DNA of 64,000 nucleotides from Pseudomonas nitroreducens (GCF_014204515.1 NZ_JACHLI010000031.1:30679-94678); one strand, 5' to 3'; positions 8,866 through 17,766 are shown, counted from the stretch's first letter. Notes: generated from the letters alone by a model not told the origin. Numbers and translations are program-made.

Positions 8866-9800
8866 GCGCCGCCGAACCCATCGCCGCACGCATCCTCGAC
8901 GAGGCGGCGGACTGGCTGGTGCGCCTGCAGCAGGACGCCAGCGAGGAAACCCGCCGCGCCTGCTCCGACTGGCAGCGCCAGAGCCCGCAGCACGCCCGCG
9001 CCTGGGATCGCGCCGAACGCCTGCTGGGCCAGCTCGGCAGCCTGCCCCCGGCGCTGGCGATGCCTGCACTGGGCCGTGAACGCCAGCTTGACCGCCGCCG
9101 CGCCCTCAAGCAGTTGGCCGTACTGCTGGCCGTTGCGCCGGTGGGGCTGGCCGCCTGGCGCACGCAGCCCTGGCAGGACTGGAGCGCCGACCAGCACACC
9201 GCCGTGGGCGAGCAGCGCAGATGGCCGCTGCCCGATGGCAGCCTGCTGACGCTCAATACCGACAGCGCCGTGGACATCGCCTTTACCCCGGTACAGCGGC
9301 TGGTGCGCCTGTTGCGCGGGGAAATCTTCCTCGACACGCGGGTAGACAGTCGCCCTTTCCTGGTGACCACCCGCGAAGGCCGGATTCGTACCGCCGAGGC
9401 CCGCTTCAATGTGCGCCAGGATGCGCAGGCCACCCGCGTATCCGTTCTGCGCGGTCGCGTGGAAGTGGCGCCGCTGCAGGGCGACAGCCAGTGGCTGGGG
9501 GCCGGAGAGTCGGTCTCGCTGTCGGTGCAGAGCATTACCGCCATGGCGCCGATCCTCAGTCCCGACGCTTGGACCCACGGCATGCTGATGGCCGATCGCA
9601 TGCCCCTGCAGACGCTGCTCGATGAACTGGGCCGCTATCGCCGCGGAGTGCTGCGCTGCGATCCGGCGGTGGCGCAACTGGCGGTTTCCGGGGCCTTCCC
9701 GCTGCTGGACAGCGAGCTGGCGCTGTCGATGTTGCGTTCCACCTACCCCTTGCGCATCCGCCGGGTCACGGACTTGTGGATCACCCTGAGCGCCGCCTGA
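8862..9800 (+). CDS. FecR-like anti-sigma regulator
   Basis: 312-residue inner-membrane signal transducer that binds the sigma factor in the cytoplasm and the receptor's signalling domain in the periplasm. The N-terminal part (EAADWLVRLQ, SDWQRQSPQHARAWDRAERL) is the cytoplasmic anti-sigma segment. A hydrophobic stretch QLAVLLAVAPVGLAAW near residue 85 is the single membrane segment. The FecR core follows (WPLPDGSLLTLNTDSAVDI, RLLRGEIFLDT, RFNVRQDAQATRVSVLRGRVEV). I chose the GTG at 8862, which overlaps the sigma stop codon as GTGA and has GGAG upstream; longer starts lie inside the sigma gene. Confidence 0.92.
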   Translation: MSAAEPIAARILDEAADWLVRLQQDASEETRRACSDWQRQSPQHARAWDRAERLLGQLGSLPPALAMPALGRERQLDRRRALKQLAVLLAVAPVGLAAWRTQPWQDWSADQHTAVGEQRRWPLPDGSLLTLNTDSAVDIAFTPVQRLVRLLRGEIFLDTRVDSRPFLVTTREGRIRTAEARFNVRQDAQATRVSVLRGRVEVAPLQGDSQWLGAGESVSLSVQSITAMAPILSPDAWTHGMLMADRMPLQTLLDELGRYRRGVLRCDPAVAQLAVSGAFPLLDSELALSMLRSTYPLRIRRVTDLWITLSAA

Positions 9801-9839
9801 AGACAGGCGCCGCGAGTTAATGCAAAATAATTTCAAAAA

Positions 9840-9862
9840 GAAGTGAGACTTTTTCTCACTTC
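9840..9862. promoter_or_regulatory. Perfect 9-bp inverted repeat before the receptor gene
   Basis: GAAGTGAGA and TCTCACTTC pair perfectly around a 5-nt loop (CTTTT). It lies 40 bp after the FecR-like gene and 62 bp before the receptor ATG, in an AT-rich stretch that should hold the promoter used by the ECF sigma. It could be a regulator site or an mRNA hairpin; a terminator is less likely because the U-rich part is in the loop. Confidence 0.5.
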
Positions 9863-9924
9863 GGCTGGCAACAGGGGAATATCTCCCGACACGAAGCCCG
9901 CAGAGGCCCGAAGGTACCCCGTCC

Positions 9925-12333
9925 ATGTCCAGCAATCGACAAGCCCAGCCCTCCTCGCTTTCCCTGGCGGTACGCACCGCGCTGTTCTCCCTCGCCGTGG
10001 CGGTCGCCGCCCCGGTGCTGGCCGCTCCGGCCGCCGGCGAAGTGCGCAGCTACAGCATCGCCCCCGGTCCTCTGGGCCGCGCCCTGGCGTCTTTCGCCGC
10101 CGAGACCGGCGTGCATCTATCCTTTGATCCGGCGCTCACCGATGGCCTGCAAAGCCCCGGCCTGAGCGGCAACTACTCGACCCAGGGCGCCCTGGAGCGC
10201 CTGCTGCAAGGCAGCGGCCTGGAGCTGGAGGAACGCGGCGACGGCACCTTCACCCTGATCCGCGCGACCGGCGACGGCACGCTGCAGATGCAGCCCTCGC
10301 TGATCACCGGTCAGGCTTCTGGCCCCGAAGACCTGCCAGCCACCTATGCCGGCGGCCAGGTAGCCCGCGGAGGCCGCCTCGGCCTGCTGGGCAACACCGA
10401 CCTGATGGACGCGCCCTTCAGCATCACCAGCTACACCGAGAAGACCATCCAGGACCAGCAGGCGCGCAGCGTCGCCGATGTGCTACGCAACGAGCCCTCG
10501 GCGCAGATCGGCAGCGCGCGCACCAACCTCAACGAGGACTTCTCCCTGCGCGGCTTCCCGGTGGTCAGCGCCGACGTCGCGCTCAACGGCATGTACGGCC
10601 TGGCGCCATTCTTCCGGGTGCCGGTGGAGATGGCCGAGCGCGTGGAGGTGGTGAAAGGCCCGAGCACCATGCTCAACGGCATGCCGCCCAGCGGCAACGT
10701 CGGCGGCGCGGTGAACCTGGTGACCAAGCGCGCCGGCGACGAACCGCTGACCCGCGTGACCATGGACTACCTCTCCGACTCGGTATTCGGCACCCATGTC
10801 GACGCCGGCCGCCGCTTCGGCGAAGGCAAGGAATTCGGCGTGCGCTTCAACGGCGTCTACCGCAACGGTGACACCGCCGTCGACAAGCAGGAACTGGAAG
10901 ACGGCCTCGGCTCCCTCGGCCTGGACTACGCCGGCGAGCGCCTGCGCCTGTCCGCCGACTACATCTGGCAGCGCGAGGACATCACCAACGTGGTCCGCCA
11001 GTTCACCGCCGGCCCCGGCGTGACGAAGATTCCCCACGCGCCGGACAACGACCTGAACTATCCCGGCTACGGCGATTCGGAGATGGTCGACCGCACCCTG
11101 GTGTTCCGTGGCGAATACGACCTCACCGACTGGCTGACCGGTTACGCCGGCTACGGCGACCGCCGCAGCGAGATGGACGCCCTGGCCGGCAACCCCGTGC
11201 TGGTGGGCAACGATGGCGACTTCGTGTCCAGCCCGGCCTGGCAGGTCTACGACGTCGGCTCGCACTCCGCCGAAGCCGGCCTGCGCAGCACCTTCGACAC
11301 CGGTCCGGTGCAGCACAAGCTGAACTTCGGCGCCACCCGCGTGGTGCAGAACTCGGACATCTTCTTCCTCTACACCGCCTTCCCATCCCGCGCCTCCAAC
11401 CTCTACAACCCGGTCTACGCAGGCACGCCGAGCACCGACGGTTACCCGAAGAACGTGCAGAAGTACACCGCCGCCACCCTCACCAGCTATGCCCTGGCTG
11501 ACACCCTGTCGATCCTCGACGGCCAGGTGGAGCTGACCCTGGGCGCACGCAAGCAACGGGTGGAATCGCAGAACTACGAGATGAACGTCGGCACTCCGGT
11601 GGGCAACGGCTACGACGAAGAGAAGACCACCCCCATGGGCGGCATCGTGGTCAAGCCGTGGGAGAACATCTCGCTCTACGCCAACTACATCGAAGGCCTG
11701 AGCCCCGGCGAGACAGCGCCCATCGGCACTACCAACGCCGGCGAAATGCTCACGCCCTACGTCTCCAAGCAGAAGGAAGTCGGCGTCAAGGGCGAGTGGG
11801 ACGGCTTCGGCGCGACCCTGGCGGCCTTCGAGATCAAGCGCCCGAGCAGCGTCAACGACAACGGCCGCTTCACCCGCGGCGGCGAGCAGCGCAACCGCGG
11901 CCTGGAGCTGAGCGTGTTCGGCGAGGTGACCGAAGGTGTGCGCCTGCTCGGCGGCGCTTCCTATACCCAGGCCAAGCTGACCAGGACCCAGGATGGCCAG
12001 TACGACGGCAACAACGGCATCGGCGTGCCGCGCAAGCAGCTGAATCTGGGCGGTGAGTACGACATCGCCCAGGTGCCAGGCCTGACCGTCACCGCCCGCA
12101 CGATCTACACCGACGAGCAGTACGTGGACCAGGCCAACAGCCTGAGCATCCCCGACTGGTGGCGCCTGGACCTGGGCGCGCGCTACCGCTTCGACACCCT
12201 CGGCAAGCCGGTGGTGCTGCGCGCCAACCTGGACAACGTGTTCGACAAGGACTACTGGGGCACTTCCACCGCCGGGTACCTGTACCTGGGCGAGGGACGC
12301 ACCCTGCAGTTGTCCGCGAGCGTGGACTTCTAA
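9925..12333 (+). CDS. TonB-dependent siderophore receptor with signalling domain
   Basis: 802-residue outer-membrane receptor. After a signal peptide (residues about 1-36, ending LAAPAAG) comes an STN signalling domain (about 38-95: YSIAPGPLGRALASFAAETG, GNYSTQGALERLL, DGTFTLI) that talks to the FecR-like protein. The plug (about 140-265) has SVADVLRNEPSAQIG, DFSLRGFPV and VEVVKGPSTMLNGM. The rest is the 22-strand barrel, ending in a C-terminal phenylalanine (LQLSASVDF). Closest in layout to ferric-siderophore receptors such as FoxA, FiuA or FpvA; the ligand cannot be named. It is separated from the regulator pair by 124 bp with its own probable promoter. Confidence 0.93.
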   Translation: MSSNRQAQPSSLSLAVRTALFSLAVAVAAPVLAAPAAGEVRSYSIAPGPLGRALASFAAETGVHLSFDPALTDGLQSPGLSGNYSTQGALERLLQGSGLELEERGDGTFTLIRATGDGTLQMQPSLITGQASGPEDLPATYAGGQVARGGRLGLLGNTDLMDAPFSITSYTEKTIQDQQARSVADVLRNEPSAQIGSARTNLNEDFSLRGFPVVSADVALNGMYGLAPFFRVPVEMAERVEVVKGPSTMLNGMPPSGNVGGAVNLVTKRAGDEPLTRVTMDYLSDSVFGTHVDAGRRFGEGKEFGVRFNGVYRNGDTAVDKQELEDGLGSLGLDYAGERLRLSADYIWQREDITNVVRQFTAGPGVTKIPHAPDNDLNYPGYGDSEMVDRTLVFRGEYDLTDWLTGYAGYGDRRSEMDALAGNPVLVGNDGDFVSSPAWQVYDVGSHSAEAGLRSTFDTGPVQHKLNFGATRVVQNSDIFFLYTAFPSRASNLYNPVYAGTPSTDGYPKNVQKYTAATLTSYALADTLSILDGQVELTLGARKQRVESQNYEMNVGTPVGNGYDEEKTTPMGGIVVKPWENISLYANYIEGLSPGETAPIGTTNAGEMLTPYVSKQKEVGVKGEWDGFGATLAAFEIKRPSSVNDNGRFTRGGEQRNRGLELSVFGEVTEGVRLLGGASYTQAKLTRTQDGQYDGNNGIGVPRKQLNLGGEYDIAQVPGLTVTARTIYTDEQYVDQANSLSIPDWWRLDLGARYRFDTLGKPVVLRANLDNVFDKDYWGTSTAGYLYLGEGRTLQLSASVDF

Positions 12334-12354
12334 CGAGAACCAACGAGCCTGACG

Positions 12355-13506
12355 ATGACCGCCAAAGCCCTCCGCACCTGGTACCTGGTGCACAAGTGGA
12401 CGAGCCTGATCTCCACGGTATTCCTGCTGATGCTCTGCCTCACGGGCCTGCCGCTGATCTTCCACGAAGAGATCGAGCACTACTTCGAGCCGCACCCCGA
12501 GCTCAAGCCGCTCAGCGAAGCGTCGCCGAAGATCGACTACGACGACGTGGTGGCCCGCGCCCTGGCGAAACGCCCGGGCGAGGTGGTGCGCTTCGTGTTC
12601 TGGGAACAGGACGATCCGCTGGGCGCGGTGCTCACCGCAGCGACCCTGGTGCCGCCGCCGGACGACGGGCACATCCAGCCCTTCGATGCGCGCACCGGGG
12701 AGTTCTTCGACCCGCTGCCGCCGCCGGGCGGCTTCATGTACATCATGCTCAAGCTCCACACCGACCTGTTCATGGGCCTGCCCGGCTACCTGTTCCTCGG
12801 TTTCATGGGCCTGCTGCTGGTGGCTTCGCTGGTGTCCGGCGTGGTGGTCTACACGCCGTTCATGCGCAAGCTGGACTTCGCCACCGTGCGTTCCCAGCGC
12901 AGCTCGCGGCTGAAATGGCTGGACCTGCACAACGTGCTGGGCATCGTCACCCTCGCCTGGGTGACGGTGGTCGGCGTCACCGGGGTGATCAACACCCTGG
13001 CGCTGCCGATCCTCATGCTCTGGCAAGGCGGCCAACTGGCCGAGATGACCGCGCCCTACAAGGACGCGCCGCCCCTGGAGCAGCTCGGCTCGCTGCACAA
13101 GGCCATCGAGACCGCGCGCAAGGCGGCGCCGGACATGGAGCCCAGCTTCGTCGGCTTCCCCGGCACGCAGTTCAGCAGCAAGCACCACTACGCCGTGTTC
13201 ATGCGCGGCAACACACCGCTCACCGAACGCCTGCTCAAGCCCGCGCTGGTGGACGCCGAGACCGGCGAGCTGACCGACATGCGCGAGATGCCGCTGTACG
13301 TGAAGACCCTGCTGCTGTCCCAGCCGCTGCATTTCGGCGATTACGGCGGCATGCCGCTGAAGATCGTCTGGGCACTGCTGGACATGGTCAGCATCGTCAT
13401 CCTCGCCAGCGGCCTGTACCTGTGGCTCGGCCGACGTCGAACGCCCATCGAGAAACGCCTGGCGGAACTGGATTCCGGCGGTCTGGCCACGGAGGTGAAG
13501 GCATGA
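12355..13506 (+). CDS. PepSY-associated transmembrane protein (FoxB/PiuB-like)
   Basis: 383-residue inner-membrane protein with four hydrophobic segments: near residues 17-37 (STVFLLMLCLTGLPLIFHEE), 138-165, 190-215 and 340-360. Histidines in or near the segments (HKWTS, FHEEIEHYF, KLHTDLF, LDLHNVLG) fit the proposed haem or metal binding of this family, members of which are linked to ferric-siderophore reduction in the periplasm. It begins 21 bp after the receptor gene and overlaps the next small gene by 4 bases. Confidence 0.87.
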   Translation: MTAKALRTWYLVHKWTSLISTVFLLMLCLTGLPLIFHEEIEHYFEPHPELKPLSEASPKIDYDDVVARALAKRPGEVVRFVFWEQDDPLGAVLTAATLVPPPDDGHIQPFDARTGEFFDPLPPPGGFMYIMLKLHTDLFMGLPGYLFLGFMGLLLVASLVSGVVVYTPFMRKLDFATVRSQRSSRLKWLDLHNVLGIVTLAWVTVVGVTGVINTLALPILMLWQGGQLAEMTAPYKDAPPLEQLGSLHKAIETARKAAPDMEPSFVGFPGTQFSSKHHYAVFMRGNTPLTERLLKPALVDAETGELTDMREMPLYVKTLLLSQPLHFGDYGGMPLKIVWALLDMVSIVILASGLYLWLGRRRTPIEKRLAELDSGGLATEVKA

Positions 13507-13694
13507 GGCGCGGACTCTGGATGATCTTCCGCTGGCCCGTCGCGCTGGCCGTGCTGAGCACCTTCGGGTTGCTCTCGGCGCTGCTGGGCGATGGACTTTT
13601 CGACGTGCTGTCGTGGATTTCCCTTGGTGTTCCGCTGCTGCTGATCGTCTTTGTATGGACACGAATGCCTCGCCGTCCCAAGGAGCCCCGCTGA
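13503..13694 (+). CDS. Small hydrophobic membrane protein of the iron operon
   Basis: 63 residues, starting at the ATGA overlap with the PepSY gene. Two hydrophobic segments (about 10-28 and 35-52: FRWPVALAVLSTFGLLSALL and ISLGVPLLLIVFVW) are followed by a basic tail RMPRRPKEPR, so the C-terminus is probably cytoplasmic. I do not recognise a named family, but small proteins of this design are often found right after PepSY genes in Pseudomonas siderophore loci. Its tight coupling argues that it is real. Confidence 0.8.
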   Translation: MRRGLWMIFRWPVALAVLSTFGLLSALLGDGLFDVLSWISLGVPLLLIVFVWTRMPRRPKEPR

Positions 13695-13695
13695 A

Positions 13696-14892
13696 ATGAC
13701 CGCCATGCCACCCCAGGCGCCAACGCTGAACCTGCGCCCGCTGATGTTCGAGACCTTCGTCTGTACGGTGGCGGTGATGTCCTTCGTCGCGCTGATCGGC
13801 CCGGTGGCGCGCACCCTGGGCCTGGCGCCCTGGCAGGCGGGGATGACGGTGACCGTCGGCGGCATCGCCTGGATGCTCATGGCGCGGGTCTGGGGCATCG
13901 CCAGTGATCGCCTGGGCCGGCGCCGGGTGCTGCTCAGCGGCCTGGCCGGTTTCGCGGTGACCTACGCGCTGCTCTGCGCCTTCATGGCTCTGGCGCTGAA
14001 TACCTCGATGTCGCCGTTACCGGCGTTCATCGGCATCGTCGCACTGCGCGGGCTGGCCGGCGGCTTCTACGCTGCCGTGCCGGCGTGCTCGTCGGCGCTG
14101 GTGGCGGACCATGTGACCGCAGACAAGCGCGCCGGCGCCATGGCCGCCATGGGTGCGGCCAGCGCCGTGGGCATGGTGGTCGGGCCGAGCTTCGCCGGCC
14201 TGCTGGCCATGCTCGGCCTGGCCCTGCCGCTGCTGCTCACCTGCCTGCTGCCGCTGCTGGCCCTGGGCGTGCTGTGGAAGTGGCTGCCGCATCACGAGCG
14301 CGCCCATGAACGCAAGGGCCCGGCCCTGGCGATCACCGACCAGCGCCTGCGCCGCTCGCTGACCCTGGGCTTCATCGCCATGGTCTGCGTGACCGTGGCG
14401 CAGATGACCGTCGGCTTCTTCGCCCTCGACCGCCTGCAACTGCCGCCGGCCGATGCGGCGCGGGTCGCCGGCATCGCGCTGACCTCGGTGGGCGTGGCGC
14501 TGATCTGTGCGCAGATGCTGGTGCGCAAGCTGAACTGGGCGCCGCTGCGGCTGATCGCCGTGGGCGGCAGCGTTTCGGCGCTGGGCTTTGCCTCGGTGTG
14601 CTTCGCCGTGGCGCCGTGGATGCTCTACGCCTCCTGCTTCGTCGCCGCCGCTGGCATGGGCTGGGTCTTCCCGGCCGTCTCGGCGCTCAATGCCAACGCC
14701 GTGGAAGCTGACGAGCAAGGCGCTGCCGCCGGTAGCCTGGTGGCCGTGCATGGCCTGGGCATGATCAGCGGCCCGCTGCTGGGCACCTTGCTGCACCAGG
14801 TCGATAGCCGCGCTCCTTACGTGCTGGTCGCGGCACTGCTGCTGTTCGGCGTGGTCTGGACCGTCACGTCGCGCAAGAGCGCCGCCGCATGA
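13696..14892 (+). CDS. MFS transporter of the iron operon
   Basis: 398-residue major facilitator with about 12 hydrophobic segments. The loop between segments 2 and 3 has the motif-A-like RVWGIASDRLGRRRVLLSG. The start ATG is one base past the previous stop. Sitting between a ferric-siderophore receptor and an esterase-like protein, it could import a desferri- or ferric siderophore across the inner membrane (as FptX-like permeases do) or export degradation products. No ABC permease for siderophore is present in the operon, which favours an import role; this is inference. Confidence 0.87.
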   Translation: MTAMPPQAPTLNLRPLMFETFVCTVAVMSFVALIGPVARTLGLAPWQAGMTVTVGGIAWMLMARVWGIASDRLGRRRVLLSGLAGFAVTYALLCAFMALALNTSMSPLPAFIGIVALRGLAGGFYAAVPACSSALVADHVTADKRAGAMAAMGAASAVGMVVGPSFAGLLAMLGLALPLLLTCLLPLLALGVLWKWLPHHERAHERKGPALAITDQRLRRSLTLGFIAMVCVTVAQMTVGFFALDRLQLPPADAARVAGIALTSVGVALICAQMLVRKLNWAPLRLIAVGGSVSALGFASVCFAVAPWMLYASCFVAAAGMGWVFPAVSALNANAVEADEQGAAAGSLVAVHGLGMISGPLLGTLLHQVDSRAPYVLVAALLLFGVVWTVTSRKSAAA

Positions 14893-16514
14893 CCCCAGCC
14901 GACGTCCTGCTGCTCGCCCTGCTCGTCCTCGCGCTGCTGGGCTGGTGGCTGCGTCGTCGGCCCCTGGTGCTTGGCACCGCCCTGCTGGCGCTGGTGGTGG
15001 CGCTATATGACGTCTGGGATGATCGCTGGCAGGCCGCCGCCGGCGTCGTGGTCGCCGTCCTGCTGCTCCTCGGCCTGCTGCTGCGGCGCAGGCGCCGCGC
15101 ACGGGTGCCGGTCTGGTCCGGGTTGTTCTTCACCCATCTGACCGGCGTGGCGGTTGCCGCGCTGTATTTCTTCCCTGTATCTCCGCTGCCCACGCCCGGC
15201 GGGCCCTATCCGGTCGGCGTGCGCGATTTCGAGCTGGTCGACGCCAGCCGCACCGGCGTGCTCGGCGCACCGGCCGGCAAGGCACGCAGACTGCTGGTGC
15301 GGGTCTGGTACCCGGCCACTCCTGCGGCGGGCAGCGAGCCACGCAACTACTTCAGCCTCGCTGAAAGCCGCAGCACCGCGCGTGGGTTCGGCGAGCTGTT
15401 TCATTTCCCGCCGCTGCTCACCTACCTGCGCCACCTGCCCACCCACTCCTACGAGAACGCGCCGCTGAAACGCGACCTCGGCCGCCTGCCCGTGGTGTTC
15501 TACAGCCACGGCTACGGCTCGTTCGCCGGCATGAACGGGCGGATCATGGAGGAGCTGGCCAGCCACGGTTACGCGGTCTATTCGGTGCAGCACAGCGGCG
15601 ACGCCTCGCCCACGCTGTTCCCCAACGGTGAAGTGGCGCCCACCGACCCGGCGCTCTACGAGCATCTGCGCGATGCCTTCGAGCACGGCTTCTCCCCACT
15701 GTTGCTGCAAGGCTACGGCGAGGACGACCTGGCCCGCCGCCTGGACGGCCAGCTGCGCTTCGCCACCGAACTCAAGCCGCCGGCGGATCGCGCCATCCAC
15801 CTCAGCGCACCGGTCTGGCTGGCTGATCGGCTGTTCGTGCATGACCGCCTGCAGGCCGGCGAAGTACCGCCGAATGTCGCCGAGCTGGTGGCCGCCAGCG
15901 ATTTCGCCCACGTCGGCGAGATGGGCATGTCCTTCGGCGGCTCCACCAGCGGCGCGGTCTGCACAGTAGACGAGCGCTGCGCCGCGGCGGTGAACCTGGA
16001 CGGCGGCGACTTCGACTTCCTGCCCTTCGCCCAGGACCTGCCGGTGCCGCTGCTGATGCTGCATTCGGACCTGTCGCTGTTCTACCGCATGCTCGGCCTG
16101 ACGCCGCCGGCGCAACCGCGCAGCTTCAACGACTTCTCCTACGAAAGCCTGGAGCACGCCGGGCAGAACCCGCGCATCCATCGCCTGGTGCTGCGCGACG
16201 CACTGCATGCCGGCCTCACCGACAACGCGCTGTACATGCGCCGGCCACTGCGCGACGGGCTGATCGGCAGCGCCCCCACCGAGGTGCTGATCGAGGCTCC
16301 CGCCGCGCTGGTGCTGGGCTTCTTCGACCATTACCTGCGCGGCCGCGACAACGGCTTCCCGCAGGCACAGATGAAGCCCTACGCCGACTGGCTGACGCCC
16401 TACAGCAACCGCCCGGTGAGCCAATGGTGGAACGCGCTGCCGCAAAGCGAACGCGAGCATTGGCAGGAGCGCATCCGAGCGATGCGCGCCCAGCGGCAGG
16501 CGCTTGCCAGATAG
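14889..16514 (+). CDS. Membrane-anchored alpha/beta hydrolase (PAF-acetylhydrolase/dienelactone hydrolase-like)
   Basis: 541-residue protein overlapping the MFS gene by ATGA. Three hydrophobic segments occupy roughly residues 5-20, 28-65 and 80-98; the hydrolase domain follows. The oxyanion region is VVFYSHGYGSFAGMN, and the nucleophile elbow is GMSFGG with Ser348. A late aspartate and histidine suited to the triad are available (MLHSDLS; RDALHAGLTD). As last gene of a siderophore-type operon it might cleave ester bonds of the imported siderophore to free iron, analogous in purpose to Fes or IroE but of a different family. Lipid substrates remain possible. Confidence 0.8.
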   Translation: MTPADVLLLALLVLALLGWWLRRRPLVLGTALLALVVALYDVWDDRWQAAAGVVVAVLLLLGLLLRRRRRARVPVWSGLFFTHLTGVAVAALYFFPVSPLPTPGGPYPVGVRDFELVDASRTGVLGAPAGKARRLLVRVWYPATPAAGSEPRNYFSLAESRSTARGFGELFHFPPLLTYLRHLPTHSYENAPLKRDLGRLPVVFYSHGYGSFAGMNGRIMEELASHGYAVYSVQHSGDASPTLFPNGEVAPTDPALYEHLRDAFEHGFSPLLLQGYGEDDLARRLDGQLRFATELKPPADRAIHLSAPVWLADRLFVHDRLQAGEVPPNVAELVAASDFAHVGEMGMSFGGSTSGAVCTVDERCAAAVNLDGGDFDFLPFAQDLPVPLLMLHSDLSLFYRMLGLTPPAQPRSFNDFSYESLEHAGQNPRIHRLVLRDALHAGLTDNALYMRRPLRDGLIGSAPTEVLIEAPAALVLGFFDHYLRGRDNGFPQAQMKPYADWLTPYSNRPVSQWWNALPQSEREHWQERIRAMRAQRQALAR

Positions 16515-16546
16515 CTCCGATGACAGATCGGTATGCGCTGGTATCC

Positions 16547-16609
16547 ATCGCGGACGGAGTCCGCTCCTACGAAACTTGATCCAACGTAGGAGCGGACTTT
16601 GTCCGCGAT
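16547..16609. repeat. REP-type inverted pair (family A), second copy
   Basis: The 24-nt unit of 1976-2067 appears inverted at 16547-16570 and direct at 16586-16609 (with one change, ACTTTGT for ACTCCGT), 15 bp apart. It lies 33 bp after the last gene of the iron operon and could act as an mRNA 3' stabiliser or transcription terminator. Confidence 0.85.
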
Positions 16610-16649
16610 AGGCTCAACCCGGCACAGACTCTCCGCATCAGCTCAGAAC

Positions 16650-16730
16650 GTAGGATGGGTGGAGCTTGCGATACCCATGCTGTCCTTGCACGGCGATCGA
16701 TGGGTATCGCTTCGCTCCACGCCATCCTAC
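16650..16730. repeat. Interspersed inverted repeat (family B)
   Basis: GTAGGATGGGTGGAGCTTGC followed by GATACCCAT at one end and the inverse ATGGGTATCGCTTCGCTCCA followed by CGCCATCCTAC at the other form a long imperfect hairpin of about 80 nt. This is a common Pseudomonas intergenic repeat type, unrelated in sequence to family A. No gene is visible in 16515-16873. Confidence 0.75.
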
Positions 16731-16816
16731 AAATGCCTCTCTAGCGATGCAGGTCTTCGAATTGCTGACGCCGCAGTTGCTCCTACGCACCCGGCCGGTT
16801 TCGGGCGATGATTCTC

Positions 16817-16840
16817 GTAGCAGCGGACTCCGTCCGCGAT
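16817..16840 (+). repeat. REP-type unit (family A), single copy with conserved tail
   Basis: GTAGCAGCGGACTCCGTCCG followed by CGAT. Downstream of both this unit and the one at 16586-16609 a further stretch is shared (GATAGGCTCA, then CGCATC and GCTCA at similar spacing), so the repeated block is longer than the palindrome, about 60 nt. In this copy the tail reaches the stop codon of the ABC ATPase gene at 16874. Confidence 0.7.
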
Positions 16841-16873
16841 AGGCTCACGCTGGCGCAGAGCTTTCGCATCGGC

Positions 16874-17647
16874 TCAAGCGTGCCAGCAGCGATACCAGCC
16901 GTCCTGCTCGGTGACTTTCAGCGGCGCCTGGTACAAGGCCGACAGGTTTTCGCTGGTGAGGATCTCGGCCTTGGGCCCATCGGCCACCACCTTGCCATTG
17001 GCGATCAGCACCACCCGTTCGATCTCCGGGATGATCTCGTCCAGGTGGTGGGTGGTGATGATCATGGCGTGCTCGGGGCCGCAGAAGCGCCGCAGCAACG
17101 TGAGCATCTGCAGGCTGGCGCCCATGTCCAGGCCGTTGGCCGGCTCGTCGAGGATCAGCGCGCAGGGTTCGTGGATCAGCGCGCGGGCCAGCAGAAGACG
17201 GCGCTTCTGGCCGGTGGACAGGCGCTGGAACATGCGCTCGGCGTAGCCGTCCATCTCCACCGCAGCGAGCATCTCGCGGGACTTTTCGACCTGTTCTGGC
17301 GTCGGCTGCAGATGACCGTGGCTGCCGATGGCGCCGAAGAAGCCGGAGATCACCACGTCCAGCGCCTGGGTGAAGGGCGTGTAGTCCTCCTGCAGGTCCT
17401 GGGAGACGAAGCCGATGCGGCTGCGCAGGTCCCACAGGGTGACGTTCTGCAGGCCGAACAGGTTCAGCGAGCTGTCCGGACGGTCCACCGGGTACAGCTC
17501 GCGGCTGATCAGCTTGAGCAGCGTGCTCTTGCCGGCGCCGTTGGGGCCGAGGATGGCGACCTTCTCGCCTTCGCCGATGTGCAGGGAGAAGCCGTCCAGC
17601 ACGCGGGTCTGCTGCTGGTAGGCGGTGACGTTATCGAAGTCGATCAT
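16874..17647 (-). CDS. Orphan ABC transporter ATP-binding protein
   Basis: 257-residue ATPase. Walker A GPNGAGKSTLL (about residues 34-44), Q-loop SRIGFVSQDLQ, signature LSTGQKRRLLLARAL (threonine in the usual second Gly position), Walker B CALILDEPANGLD, switch histidine in ITTHHLDE. The ATG at 17647 (MIDFDNVTAY) is chosen because upstream codons lack family similarity. No permease or binding-protein gene is adjacent on either strand, so it either pairs with a distant membrane subunit or has a soluble role. Members with this layout are found in many pseudomonads as stand-alone genes. Function unknown beyond ATP hydrolysis. Confidence 0.87.
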   Translation of the reverse strand: MIDFDNVTAYQQQTRVLDGFSLHIGEGEKVAILGPNGAGKSTLLKLISRELYPVDRPDSSLNLFGLQNVTLWDLRSRIGFVSQDLQEDYTPFTQALDVVISGFFGAIGSHGHLQPTPEQVEKSREMLAAVEMDGYAERMFQRLSTGQKRRLLLARALIHEPCALILDEPANGLDMGASLQMLTLLRRFCGPEHAMIITTHHLDEIIPEIERVVLIANGKVVADGPKAEILTSENLSALYQAPLKVTEQDGWYRCWHA

Positions 17648-17766
17648 GGCTGTTCGTATCGGGACTGAGGGCAGCCGCTGACAGTAGGCGCCTTGGCCGT
17701 CGTACTCAAGCTCTGGTTGATTCGCGACTACGCTTTTCCCACGTCCCACCGTGCGAGCGCGCCAGC

